From contig NW_024466512.1 of NCBI RefSeq assembly GCF_017591425.1, forward strand, positions 17,983,001-18,047,000: 64,000 bases of DNA, in the 5' to 3' direction. Source of the DNA: Ochotona curzoniae (lineage: Eukaryota > Chordata > Mammalia > Lagomorpha > Ochotonidae). Shown in pieces: positions 45,201 to 57,602 of this stretch; the stretch's first letter is position 1, and each line of letters opens with the position of its first letter. The position numbers were made by a program, and so were the translations under genes. Under the pieces are notes generated by a model, which saw nothing but the letters and a program-made list of their open reading frames with translations, was not told where the DNA came from and searched no databases.

Positions 45201-48200
45201 CGAGCTGCGGAGTAACATTAAAAACCTGTTATCAAAATCTCGAATTACTATATATGGCTCCCCCAGTGTTATCTAAAGTGGCTACTGCTCAAACCAATGC
45301 ACATTCCTCAGCGCAGGGGTGCACATGATTGACTAACAACTGATACCGTGAGCAGTACAATTGATTACAAAGCAGAGACATCAGGATAGCTTTTATTAAT
45401 GAGCCTAATTCAGTGTGCTGCCAGGCAGAAAATAAGACATTTTTTTAAAAAGCAGAGCACTCTCTACTCCACATCTGTTCTTCTTGGGTCAGAATTCTTC
45501 AACACTGTTGCTTTTGTTTAGGGCACAATATTAATATTATGATGGGAACAGATATGATCTCCGAGTCTCATAGCAATGTAAACATCAAGGAATCTTGCAG
45601 TACTCCCATAGCTATAAAGTTAACCAATTTGTTCTAATATACCATAAACAAAACATGCTGATGTCTTGCTAAAATCATAACCAAAAATGATGTTTGATCT
45701 CAAAGGGATCATGGCCTAGCAAATGATTCTGTTTGCTGTATATCACTATGTTGCATAAATGACTAAGTGGCACAAATGTGATTCACCCATCAGCTATGGA
45801 ACATCTATAATATTTCAGGTGCTGGCTAGGTGCTCAACTCTTAAGTCAATTTCCTGGGTTCTGGACACTCATGATTTTGTGAAATACAAAGAAAGCTCTC
45901 TAAAGAGGTAAGGACCACAACGTGGTCAGTGACGTGAGTTGCAGAAATATGCTGTTAATGTAGGAAGGGCAAGATTTTGATTGGAGCTCAGGGGAAGATA
46001 TCTAAGAAATGGTAACATGTAATTTTGAAGAGACAAGACCTAGGCTGGTTTGAAATAGTTTTCTAAGTAAAATAATGACTTGATTAATGGAGAAAAAAAC
46101 AAGAAGAAAAATTAGCAAAGATAATACTTACACAAATTTGAAATCAGAATTACTGTGTAGATTTCTGTCAGGATGATATAGAGGTAAAATAAAAAGCGAA
46201 GGGGTAATTACAGTCTTCATGAAACAAACTCTAGATGGAGAGTGAGATCATTAATTTTGCAGGATGAGATATGTTTATACATAATTTCTGTAATGCCAAA
46301 ATTTTGTCTTAGCTACAGCTTAAAAATTGTACATGTTTAAAGAACACACGAGGCAATGCTTTACACATCCTTAAGCTTCAAAGAAGTGTCAAGACTTTGG
46401 CATAAATGAGAAGATGCAGTGTGCCACTTGTCCTCAAATAATAGGTGATTGATGTCCCAGGAATCCAAGCTGCTGATCTGGGCAGTGTGGACAACACCAG
46501 GCATCTGGTGGTTTTCAATGGTGAGTGCTGCCTTTCGGGGAAGTAAAATGGCATCACAATTCATCATCCTGCAAATTCTAATTTTTTTTTTTTCAGCTCA
46601 CCACAAAAGACAGCCCTATATTATTTTAAATAGTATCCCTATTTTATCCTCTTAACAATAGTTACATTCAATAATTACCTGCTTTAGCACTCAAAAAGCT
46701 CGGAGAACTGGATGAGCACTATTTTGGACATTGTTGAAACTTCAGCTCGTGTTCCATAGAACCTTACATGTCAGACTCGTAACTACCCGACCTTGCATTT
46801 TTGTTAATGCTGCAACAGGGCTTCTCTCTGATCCTTAGATGTTCTTATCTTTGTCTTTGGAAAGATGGACCCAATGTTTGTATCTCAACATTGTGTCACA
46901 TTTCTGAGATCAATGATAATGGTGGTGCCTGGCATTTATTACACGTGATCTCTGTATGGACAGCTGTCATCCTGTTTGAAAGGGCTAGCACACTGTTCCC
47001 TCGGATTTATTTCTCCCTCAAGGCTTTAGTAGATCCTAAGTCCTTGGAAAATTTTCAGGATGTCTATGCACTGCCATCTCCTTCTGATGCTTAGGCAGTA
47101 TTTATCCAAATTGATGCATTAGTGTCCAAATAGGATGAGTAAAAATGCCAATGAGATGGGCACACATAACGCATTTACTTGATTTGTAATACTAGAAGCC
47201 TGGTGAATATTATTTCAAACTTCATCCAACTGCTTTTATCTCAAGTTCAAAATGACTCCGATATTCATGTAATTGGAAAGCCCAATTATTTCAGTTAGAT
47301 GTGTGCATAGCAGAAGGTCTCTAAGTCCTAACCAAAAAAAAAAAAACAAAAAAAGACACGGTATATTTATACACATTAAAAGATTCTGCATTTTCTCTCT
47401 TTCTGTGATCATGCCCATATTTTAAATATGAAAGGATTAAGAAGCTTAAAAGAAAGATTGTAGAAGCTTGACCTGCAAAGATAAATAAAAGTTTTAATCT
47501 GAGAGAAGAGAGTCTGAATTAGAAATGAGATAATTAGAGGCGAAGATAAAATGGAACAAATAAGGAGATAAGGACAGAAGACTTAGGTCCATCAGCAGGC
47601 AGAGTCTTAATAAGTTTGCCATACTATCTCACTGATTCACTTGGTGCCTACAAATTGTGTCTTCCTAGTGGAAACAGTAGGAAGTCTATCAGTAATGTGG
47701 TGTAAAATAGAAAAGAAAATCAGCACTTTGCGCGATACTGCATAATGGAGCCAATGACCATTGAACCATGACAGTGCAAACCACGTTTTAATTAATGAAT
47801 GAATGAATTGCAAGCCCTCTAAATGACCCTGGTGTCTTTGATATTTCTTTCGTGGTTCTTTATATCCAGCTCTTGATCACTTTTCATACAGTTTTCGTAA
47901 TGAGTACTGGTCTGCATTACTTCATTTATATGCAGTATAGGTATCCTTGAAGCAAGGCAATATGGGAAACCACTCTGATTCTTGGATGTGGCTTCTACTG
48001 CATGAGGTCTTAGGAATCAAGGGACGATTGTAATTTCTCTACAATAGTCATGATATTTCAAAAAGTGTGATGATTACATCTAGTAAGAGTGGGATGTTTT
48101 TAGTGTTACAATATGATTTTTATATACAGATTATGTATTTGGTATTATAAAATTATATGTGTTTCATGTTGACGGGTATACTAAAATGATCAAAATATCA

Positions 48201-48292
48201 CTCCTCTGCTAAATGTGTCTTATTCTCTCTCACTAAAATTATATAGGTATTATTCCTTTAAGGTTCAGTGCTTTTTTGGTTTTCATTTGTTT
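42262..48292. other. 6-kb transposon-free block
   Basis: I recognise no CSINE, L1, MIR or LTR across about 6 kb, the longest such stretch here. No exon is convincing. Frames of 60-97 codons (for example 46801-47094) carry no known domain. Purines and pyrimidines are mixed without low complexity, apart from an A-run at 47334-47345. Very old, unrecognisable repeats cannot be excluded. Confidence 0.55.
45000..45450. promoter_or_regulatory. Candidate conserved regulatory element
   Basis: Dense transcription-factor-like words with few simple runs: ACAATTGATTACAAAG (45357-45372, overlapping SOX- and TCF/LEF-like cores), ATTAAT (45395-45400), CCTAATT (45404-45410) and CACCTATCACCTTA (45058-45071). 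It lies in the transposon-free block. Function is inferred from composition only. Confidence 0.3.
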
Positions 48293-48606
48293 CTCCCTTT
48301 TTTCTATTTGAGAGGAGAGAGACAGAGAGAGCTCCAATTTTATGACTTACTCTCCCAAGGCCCACAACAATGGAGCCTGAAACATAGTGTGCCGAAGTTG
48401 GGGTCTGGGGATTCAACCCATGCTGCACACATTGGTGAGAGGGATCCAGTCACTTGTGGCCTCACTGCTGCCTCCTGAGGTTTGCAGTGACAAAAACCTA
48501 TACTCAGGAGCTGGGACCAGGTATCCACTGCAGGGATTCTGATTTGAAGCATAATCAGACATGTCGGAAACACAGCTTACCCAGTAGACCAAGCGCTTAC
48601 CCTGTT
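48293..48606 (-). mobile_element. CSINE, old
   Basis: TATTTGAGAGGAGAGAGACA, GACTTACTCTCCCAAGGCCC, GTCACTTGTGGCCTCACTGC and CCCAGTAGACCAAGCGCTTA are the complement of an early CSINE. It ends the 6-kb block. Confidence 0.75.
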
Positions 48607-49149
48607 ATGACATTATTTATGTTAAGGCCCTAATACTGAGGTCTCTGTCATGATGGTTGTACAAAATGAATCTCATTTTTACAGCCTTGATACAAGAGTG
48701 CTTAAAAAAAGATTTTGATATTTCCAAAGGATTTTGAGCACTGTCTATACCAAAGAACTCCGTGACCCTAATACAAATGAAATTCCTTGTAAATTTTGAT
48801 ACATTATTATTCTATTTGCAGTGACTTGAATTGGCTTTATGAAATGTTGATGCAAAAATAGCTGTTAAAATAGTTGAACATCACCTGACTGATTCAATAC
48901 TGATGAAAAGATACTCTCACTGTCAGGTTCTGGCCTATTGTGTCCTACCCCAGGTGACTTGCCTTGTGAAAACAAAGTGTCCCTGGAACCTTCTGCTTGT
49001 TCCTCTCCCTCTGACAGTGGAGATGCAAGAATGAGAAAATAGTTGTGAAGTGCTTTGAGATCTTCAGGAGAAAAAGCGTAAATCAGTGAAGGTGTTGTTG
49101 TTAGTATAAATGGAAATATCACAGATGCCAGGTGGGGGGGTGGTCCAGT

Positions 49150-49500
49150 CTCCTAGATCATTTCCTAAAATACTTTAGCACCGAGTCCTCTCAACAGCAA
49201 CAACCAAAGAGAAAACACTCTCGTTTTACCCACCAAAGCGAGTCTAGTGAAAACAGCTGTACTTCGGATATTACACTCTTATAGAAGTGGATAGATGTCC
49301 CCAACTGGCTGTCTGTGAATGAGGCTTTATTTGACAGGTTATTCAATATGTCCCATGCTGTCCAGCCAATACACACCATGGAATGAAATTAGAGAGCAGA
49401 CAATTTCTGTCAGCAGGAATATGTAATTATAATGTATTTACCAAGTGTAGACCTGGGAGCTTTATTAAATTACTGTGTAATTAAAAGACACTTTGTTCCT
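49150..49500. promoter_or_regulatory. Candidate conserved regulatory element
   Basis: Contains TGACAG (49332-49337, MEIS/TGIF-like), GTAATTATAATG (49423-49434) and TAATTAAA (49478-49485). The composition is mixed and not repetitive. The combination suggests a homeodomain-regulated enhancer, but no alignment was possible. Confidence 0.3.
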
Positions 49501-49899
49501 TCCTCAAATGGCCCCCTTTCCTGGGATGTGATGAAGGTTTCTCTACTGCTTGAAGGAATGCCAATATTCTAGAAAATATTCGGAATGCTGATGGATAGTC
49601 TTAAAATATGTAGGTACAAGTTATTTTCATCTAATTATTCATACAACATTAGTTAATTAAAATGTCTGATTTTTTTCAGACAAAAGACCTTTTAATGATA
49701 GTCAAATAATTGCCTAACAAAGGTTTACTGAAATGATGCTATTTATGTAACCTTCTTTCATTCACCCTTTTTTTTTTAATTTTACCTGAAAATGCCAAAC
49801 TGATATATAGTTTGTACTAGATTCTGTTCCACTTTAAAGATTCCATTTCTGGTAAAAGCAGAAAGCAGAGAGGCATCTTGTTAGATTTATTTTGTATTT

Positions 49900-50250
49900 A
49901 AATAAGCCAATATTAAATGGAAAAATAGGAAGTGTTGGCCAAAAGGCATTTATAAAGGAAATCCAGGAGTGCCTTTCTAGTTTTTCCTGTATTTAGTTAC
50001 TACGTGCTACAGAGCAAGGGCTATGAAGACCTTCCTAACTGTGTTTTCAGGGTGTTTATGACAAAGGGCAATGCATCCCGGCTGAACATGCTTAAACAAT
50101 CCAAATTTGAAGTCACCCTGGAAAATACTAAGGGAAACAAATGATTGCAGCAAAAATTTGCAATTCAAATAGCAGCCATTTTCTCTAAGGTGCAGCAAAC
50201 TGCTTCCATTCAGAAAGAAACTACTCAAGTCATGCTATGATCACTAACAG
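49900..50250. promoter_or_regulatory. Candidate conserved regulatory element
   Basis: A compact unique block with TTATGACAAAGGGCAATGCA, AACAAATGATTGCAGC and AATTTGCAATTCAAATAGCA (an octamer-like word). A 73-codon minus frame (50007-50228) covers it but has no recognised domain. Confidence 0.25.
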
Positions 50251-50337
50251 CACAGGGTATGGGAGAAAGGATGCTAATTGCTGTATTGCCTTTCATGTAA
50301 CAATAGCAGGTTCCTCATGGAGTGGCAGAGTGTGTGC

Positions 50338-50577
50338 TTTGAAAGTGGAGAGACTGAGACACAGACACACAGAGCTCCCAGCTATTGATTCGTCCCCTAA
50401 ATGCTTGCCCACAGCTGGAGTCAGAACACAGAGCGGTTCCTCCACACGGACGGCAGAGATTCAGTCACTTGAGCTCTCACCTCTGCCTTCAGAAGTCAGC
50501 AGTAGCAGGAACTTCAAGTCAGGAGCCAGAACATAGATGCTATGACCTGGAGAACTAGGCCAGAGATGCACTCTTGC
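50338..50577 (-). mobile_element. CSINE, old, tail missing
   Basis: GAGACTGAGACACAGACACA, CACTTGAGCTCTCACCTCTG and GAAGTCAGCAGTAGCAGGAA match the complement of an early CSINE. Confidence 0.65.
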
Positions 50578-51394
50578 ACTGAATGTTTGAAAATACATGA
50601 AATTTAGCCCTCATCCTGGATATTTCCCATGGACTCTTATAATTCTGGCTGTGTGTAACAAAATACTTTTATATTGTTTTATCTTTTTTTTTTTGCACTC
50701 ACAATTGAGTGAACAGTAAAAGGGTACCTCAGGAGTAATAGCAACTGGATTTTTTTTTTCTTCAGATATATTTTAAGATTTGCATTGTTTATTTCTCCAT
50801 CAAACCCTGCTGAAAATATTACTGACTGGTAGAGTTCCAGCTCCCCAGCCAGCTAGGTAAATGGGCAATTCAGTAGCCCAAAGATGGGTATAAAGATAAA
50901 ACAAATAAGGAGGAGGATCATTTACAGTTTGCACGAGAGAGGCATAGCTTGCCCTGAAATTCTGCATGTGAGCTAGGGTTTATTTTTCATGTATATTGTA
51001 AGATTTATTGTGTGGTGAAAGTAAATTTGTCAGGTGGGAAGAAACTTTGACAGAGAGGAAGATAAGTGTTACATAGAAAACACACAGAAATGATTTATGC
51101 CTCCACTTTAAAGGAATTTGGAAAGTAGAAATAAAAGTAACTGGTTATGATGGGGCGTCTGTTGGAGTGAACAGAACTTTTTGATGAGTATTCTAAATTA
51201 ATGGGTGGTTTTGTGATTAAGAGTCTGAACCCGAGTGGATTGTAAGTGAAATACATGCTCCATTTGTCGTTCTCAGCAAAGTCAGAAAATTACATAGTGT
51301 CTCTCTCTCTCTCTCTGACACACACACACACAGAGTCCCAAAACTCTACCAAAATATAATTTGGATTTAAATAGTGCTTGAAAGTTTTATTATT
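50578..51394. other. Unassigned; TC/AC microsatellite at its end
   Basis: T-runs at about 50686-50695 and 50752-50760. A (TC)n(AC)n tract lies at about 51300-51332. No other element is recognised. Confidence 0.5.
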
Positions 51395-51454
51395 TTAATT
51401 GAGCTCTTTCTCTCTGTAGCTCCTTCTCCCCATCCCGCTGGTTCACTCCCTAAC
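51395..51454 (-). mobile_element. CSINE 3' fragment
   Basis: GAGCTCTTTCTCTCTGTAGC and CTGGTTCACTCCCTAACTGG resemble the complement of the CSINE 3' third. SINE similarity stops where the 28-bp inverted duplication begins (51455). Confidence 0.45.
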
Positions 51455-51525
51455 TGGCTAAACACCCATTGAGTTCCAGATAGGAAGCACTCTGTCTTTA
51501 AGTCAGTAAAATGAATAAGTGTTTG

Positions 51526-51845
51526 CAGGGCAGGCATATAACCTGCTCATTAAGAAGTCTGTTAGCACAGTCTTGTCCCACCTTGGATTGCTTAGGCTCA
51601 GTCCCTGACTCCACTCGCTACTCCAGCTTCCTACTAACGAAGTCTGTGACAGGCAGCAGCGACAGCCCAAGTGATCCTGTGCTTGTCACCCAGGCCAGAG
51701 ACCTGGATGGAGTTTCTGGTTTCAGTTTTGGACCGGTCCTAGGCATTGGTGGCAGTTGGTATGGGAATCTGCAGATGACTTGCTTTTTCTCAGTTTGAAT
51801 TGCCTGCTCTCTCCCCCACTCAGAGATGAGAATTTTTAATTAAGA
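51526..51845 (+). mobile_element. CSINE, old
   Basis: GCAGGGCAGGCATATAACCT, CAGCTTCCTACTAACGAAGT, CAGGCAGCAGCGACAGCCCA and ACCTGGATGGAGTTTCTGGT follow an early CSINE. The 95-codon frame within is not a gene. Confidence 0.75.
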
Positions 51846-52035
51846 AAAGTGAAGTCACTGGAAAAAAAATCAAAGCAAGAAGAAACAGGATTATAATTCT
51901 TCCAAAATGACAGATTCACTACATAATTGTATTTTCTGCATTCATGAGTTAGCCACACTTTAGTGAATTAAGCCCAAACAAAAAGTGACAGTTTTAGTGG
52001 ACACAAAAGAATCACTTTTTAGAAAATTTTATTTT

Positions 52036-52362
52036 ATTTTATTTTTTAAAGATTTATTTTATTTTTATTGGAAAGGCGGATGTACAGAGAGGAGAGACAG
52101 AGAGGAAGATCTTCCGTCCGATGATTCACTCCCCAAGTGAGTGCAATGGCCAATGCCATGCCCATCTGAAGCCAGGAGCCTCTTCCGGGTCTCCCACACG
52201 GGTGCAGGGTCCCAAAGCCTTGGGCCATCCTTGACTGCTTTCCCGGGCCACAGGCAGGGAGCTGGAAGGGAAGCGGGGCTTCCGGGATTAGAACGAGTGC
52301 CCATATGGGATCCCGGGTGTGCAAGGTGAGGACCTTAACCACTGCGCCACCGCGCTGGGCCC
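52036..52362 (-). mobile_element. Young CSINE with target-site duplication
   Basis: A near-consensus minus copy: TTGGAAAGGCGGATGTACAG, TCTTCCGTCCGATGATTCAC, GAAGCGGGGCTTCCGGGATT and ACTGCGCCACCGCGCTGGGC. GAAAATTTTATTTT (52022-52035) and GAAAACTTTATTTT (52363-52376) are the 14-bp duplication, with one difference. Confidence 0.96.
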
Positions 52363-52376
52363 GAAAACTTTATTTT

Positions 52377-53762
52377 TTTAAGCACAATTTGGATGAACAG
52401 AATAACAACTAATATCAACAAGAGGGTTCTGACAGAAGTTACTTGAAGGTCAGAAGTGTAGTCCTATCTAGCTAGCTCATGATAAAAAGCTATCAGAAGG
52501 TGTTTGGGATAACCTCTTTGCATTCTCATGATAAGTTGAAAACTCAGTAGGGTGAGAAGATATTTTTATCTTGCTAACAGCACCTTCTGGACAGAAGCTT
52601 GCATCCTGTACACTTTGAAAAACTGCTTTTTTCTTATCCCAACAGGGACATGACCCTAACTACTCATTGACCTATCTGACTGTCACACTAGCATCAGTGC
52701 AGCTCAGACCCTGTCTACACTACCTTTCATAAATTGTCTAAAAAGTGACTAGTCCATCTGGAAACAAACTTGCAAGATTTTTATTACCTGGGCAGTCGGT
52801 GGCACTACAGAATCCTTCCTCAGGTGGGAACTGGCCTCTCCTTCAGTTGATGGGCATCGTGTTGAAAACAGAGGGGGAAAAGCTCTTCCACTTTGACTGC
52901 TGGAGTCAGCCTTTCCACCAGCCTTGTTCAGTTCCCACAGTAAAAGATGCACCCTCCTCAGCTACCTCTCCATCTTATCTGGAACTCAATGGGTGTTTAG
53001 CCATTACCACAGTTCTCTACAGACACAATGCAGCTTGCTTTCTGCTCTGGTCTTACAATCACCTTTGCTTCAGAGGGTTGTGCTTCTCTGTCTTTCCTCT
53101 TTTGTCCATAGACAGTAGTGTCCAATCCAAGCCATGTCTGCTGTTGCTAACCTTGCCCTGTAGAGGAAGTCTCCACTAGTCCAGTTGGGGACTGCTGTCC
53201 CAGCCCACAGAGGAGGGCCCTTGGACTTTTGTCATTTCTCCTCTGATCACAACTGTGCATTACATCAGCAGATGCTGACTTTAACACACCTGCCAAGTTT
53301 ATACACTAGTTTTTTGCTCTCCTGGTAGTAATTAAACCCAGAACCTAACTTTCAGTGCAATTCATGGGGGTCTGTCTTTAACTAGGCCACCATCTTCTGT
53401 CTTTTATGTCATGCTCTGCTTGTAGAGATCTCTGAGTCTGTACTTTTACTGTGAGCCTTTTAAGAAATCTGATTAAGGCATCTTCATTTTTATTATTGTC
53501 ATTTTCCCATGTCATTCAAGTGCATTGAATAATGTATCTTTTAATTACCGCCCATGTCGGTGCCTCACCGGTGAGATTATTGATTATGGTGATGTTGCAT
53601 CACACATCAGCTGTCATCACTGTGCTTTCTGCCAGCAAGAAGAACTTTGAGCAGGGAGAGATCCAGTTCTGTAATCTGGAGAAAGATACATTTTCTTATG
53701 CATTTCAGGGACAACTGTCCTTGTTCAGGCCTACCCAGTTGCAGAGATTGAAGGAAGTGTAG
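52377..53762. other. Unassigned, GC-richer, 144-codon frame
   Basis: About 1.4 kb with no named repeat. A 144-codon plus frame (52745-53179) is opposed by frames on the other strand and has no domain or Kozak context that I recognise. I regard it as chance or as part of an unknown repeat. 52976-53003 is the inverted partner of 51455-51482. Confidence 0.4.
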
Positions 53763-54075
53763 ATGGGACCAACATATGGCACAGTGGGTTAAGCTGCCAC
53801 TTGTAATGCCTGCATCCTCTCTTGGCAAAATTTGGAGTCCCAAATGCTCTTTTTCCATTCCAGCTCTCTGCTAAAACTATGCCTGGGGAAACAGATGGAA
53901 TCACCTCTGTGAGAAACGTGGGTGAAGTTTGAGGCTCCTGGCTTTGGCGTGGCTCAGCCTTGGTCCTTACAGCCCTTTCGGGACTGAACCAGGGCACTGA
54001 TGATCATTTTCCCTTTCTGTGTCTGTCTTTCTATAACTCTGCCTTTCAAGTCAATGAATAAATATATTTTAAAAT
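53763..54075 (+). mobile_element. CSINE
   Basis: ATATGGCACAGTGGGTTAAG, GCTGCCACTTGTAATGCCTG, GGCTTTGGCGTGGCTCAGCC and CAAGTCAATGAATAAATATA. An older subfamily copy with a good 5' end. Confidence 0.85.
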
Positions 54076-54175
54076 TTAAGCATGGAACTGAGAAACAGAT
54101 CGAAGAAAAATGAAAATGTTTAAATCTGGTGTCAGTTTTGAAAATGACTTGATGGCATCAAGTACCTAATTTTAC

Positions 54176-54505
54176 TTATACTTTTAAAAATATTTATTCC
54201 ATTCTATGTTATTTATTATTTGAGGAGACACCATGCCTACACCCTTCTATTCTCAAGATGCCTGCAATGGCTAAATGCGGGCCAGAGCCAGGAGCTGGGA
54301 ATTCAGTTGAGGTCTTTCACCTCAGCGGCGAGAACTGAATCCCTTTAGTATTCCATCACTGCCTTCCATAACCTGTATTAACAGGTAAATGGAATCAGGA
54401 AGATGTCAAGAGGTTGATATTGAATTCAGGCTCTCTGGAATGTCATGTGGGTGTCCTATTTAGCTTCTTAACAGTTACACTAAGTGGCCATCTTCTCATA
54501 GTATT
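54176..54505 (-). mobile_element. CSINE, old
   Basis: TTAAAAATATTTATTCCATT, CGGGCCAGAGCCAGGAGCTG, AATTCAGTTGAGGTCTTTCA and GTTACACTAAGTGGCCATC are in minus order. Confidence 0.75.
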
Positions 54506-57500
54506 GCTGAGAATCCTGCAGAATCCCATTCAGTATCGTATGTTCATTGAGCATGAGAGGGTCCATGTGTCGCAAGTGACCACTGAAGGGAGCATTCAAT
54601 CCTGCACATGTTAGAGCTTGCAGACTCATGTGATGTGAGTCCAGGCTCTGGTTTTGGGAATATGCCTTCTATATTTGAAGACAAGGAAGAGAAATGTGAA
54701 TCATCTGGAACAGAACATTTTCAACATTCATAAAACTGTCTACTATAGTGGGACCAAGAAACCATAGTTATGTGGCATATCAGCTAACATACTATACAAT
54801 GGGTCAGGTCTGGTATAGTCAAGGTTCCCAGGGAACAGAGTTAGAATTAAAACTTATGAATGAATAGCGTGTTGTGGAGTAGTAGGCAAGGGAGAGTGCA
54901 GAGCGTTATAATATCAGCACCAAGGACTAAAGGAGTACCGCTGGTGACGGTTTTGTACAACATGGGTTGACTTGGGGCAGGTTGTAGGAAGCTCCCAAGG
55001 TTCCACCCTTGGAAAATCTGCTGAGCAGAGGTAGAAAAGTATTTCTATAGCACATCCAAGTCTCTGTCAATTACATTTGTCCATGGGGTTTTCATTTCTG
55101 TCAAGGTGTTTTCATGCATTAGGAAAGATGACTTACTCCGTAGCATTGTTTTATGTGTGTCATCTTTATGTAGGACAGGAGACTCTGTTCATAAGGCTCA
55201 AGCACTCATTGTTACTAAATCTGCTTTGCCTCCCAGTATGCACTGGCCATGCTAAGGATGGACTGTACCTTTAAGGAGCCAAATCAGTGAGGAAACTTGT
55301 GTGATGTGGAAACAGTGTCCAAGATCCTTTAATGACCAAATAGAGCCTGAAAGGGATACAAATAAATTGCTTCTGCCGTGCTCCTTTTGTTAATACATTT
55401 AACACGTACCGTGTGAATATATGCCACCTACATCGTGAATGACATTCTAGCTTTATAGTCCTATGTCTATTCAAATTTCCCCTCAGGAAATAGAAAATAT
55501 TTGAAAAAGTAATACTGGTGTCATTATAAAAGATTTTTTTTTCACTTTTGCTGTATCTTGAACTTTAACCTTGACCTTTTTGGATTTTAACATGATTTTA
55601 ATGTCATTAAACCACATACAGACACATTGATGCCAACATTAATGTGAAACATCACTGCTCATTCAAGGTATGCCAACTTTTGGTGAAATATTGGTGAGAA
55701 TTTCTTTAAAAAGATACTCAAGTAATAACCCTGGTCAATGTGAAAATCATATGGAGAAACTGACCTAGTGGAAAACATTGATGTCTATTACTGTCTGTTT
55801 GGTGATTTTAGGGTTTTCATGTTTCTGCTTGTGGTTTCCATTTTAAATTGGTGGCAGGCTGTATTGCATACAAGCTAGAAACTTATAAAAATTCTACTTA
55901 GGGTATTACAAGAAATACTCCAAATGTCAGTTTACTCCTTTAGTCTTGCAAAGGACTGTGCTAAGTAATGGTGGTTTATGGCATCACGCCCCGTTGTAAA
56001 AACAAAGCTACACAGGGTGGAAATGTCTGTGCATGTCAGAGCCTGTTTGGATTTAACATTAAGGATGTAACTGATTGCTGAGGTCAAAGTTGTTAGTTTC
56101 TGATGCAGAAAGCATTTGGCTCTTACACTCATCTCACAATTATCTTTGGTTTAGAGTTTCGCAATATAAATTCATCCTGACATTTGATTATATGGTTTAA
56201 TTTCAGCAACATGAAATCGATACTTCTGTTGACTCTTCACAATATCCCATTTTCTTCTCTACTCTCCTCTTCCCTCTCTTCTCCTCATCTCTGATTTTTG
56301 TCTCTATTTTTCATATAAGCAAAATGTAGATCCAGCCTGTCTTCTCCTTAATAAAAAAGCAATTGATGATTAGCAATGAGGGAAGAGACATACAAACTCA
56401 GTCATTAAATAAGATATTAAACTGGATTTTTATCATAGAAGTGTCTTTAGTTCCTTAGCAATGGATGGACTAAAAGCAAGCTTTAATTCCTATTCTTTTT
56501 AATACTCAAGGAATTACCACAATAACAGTACTGGTTCATTTGTTCCCAGTAACTTCTGTAGATAGGCACAATTTTCTTGGAATTTATAAAATATCCCAAG
56601 CTTGATATAATTAAGAATCACATATAAAATTTATGAGGCCTGTGATAGCACTTCTGCAGTGGGAAAAGTAGGTCCTTTGTAATTAAGCTTGTCCCCAAAG
56701 ACAGTTAAATTTCTGGGAAAAAAAGAGTAGTCAAAATTTTAAAACTCAGAAAGTTAATCCAAATAGCAGTCATTTGAAACTGTACCAAAGGGACCCAAAG
56801 TGTTAGAGTTAATATGCAAGACTTTTATACATATTCAAAGAGCTAAAGGAAATATTGTATAAAATATGAAAATGTTGCTTAACAAAAGGAGTATTGACTG
56901 AGAAAAAATGCATAGGAAAGAATCAAATAGAAATACTGGTGGTAAATGGAGTTAAGGTACTTAAGCATCTATTTCCAGACAAATGATAAAATAATAACTT
57001 CATATTTTCTCTTCAGAATGAATGATGTAGTGTTTAACATCCCATGATGGAAATGATTAAAAAGTATGAGCAGAAAACAAAATAATTATTACACTAAGCC
57101 AAAAATATAGAGAAAAGTGAAAGACCATTTAATGGAAAAATACAAGCCATAGAAGAGAGATAGATGACTAAATACATTAGGCACTGTTTTATACGTATAT
57201 GTAATATTTAAAAGGAAGATTATGAAATTGAGTAAAATATAACTTCCTTTAAACATGCTTATATGACAAACCATTAGTGAAAAGACTCAGATGATTTGCA
57301 ATTAAATGGGTGGATAAAAGACAAAACAGACCATGCAAACTCTGATCAAAAGTGAGGAGTGTTGTTACAGATAAATAAAGACATGTCATAGTGATGGAAA
57401 GATCAATTCACCAGAGAAAAGTATCAGTTTTAAATTTTCATGTACCTCATTATGAGCTTCAGAATATCCAGGAAAGATTTACATAATTAAAAACAGACTT

Positions 57501-57602
57501 TAAAAGTTTTCCCTCAGTAAATTAATAGGAAAAAAAGTTGTGCATGCCTCAATGAATTAAAGCAACTATGCCAAGAAACAGTGTCATTGAAATTTAGTAT
57601 CA
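54506..57602. other. 3-kb repeat-poor stretch
   Basis: No transposon is named with confidence. 54810-55070 begins like a repeat often seen in mammals (TATAGTCAAGGTTCCCAGGG) but I could not confirm it. A pyrimidine-rich patch lies at about 56245-56295. Frames do not exceed 70 codons. Confidence 0.45.

Larger units (their letters stand above)
48607..50337. other. Repeat-free stretch
   Basis: About 1.7 kb without a recognised transposon. Two enhancer-like segments inside are listed separately. No coding exon is evident. Confidence 0.5.

Noticed and set aside
46700..47100. Possible DNA transposon or 97-codon gene
   Set aside because: Short phrases recall MER-type elements but not colinearly, and the frame has no recognisable domain.
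54800..55070. Possible interspersed repeat starting TATAGTCAAGGTTCCC
   Set aside because: Only the first 30-40 bp recall a known mammalian repeat. The rest did not fit, so no feature was called.
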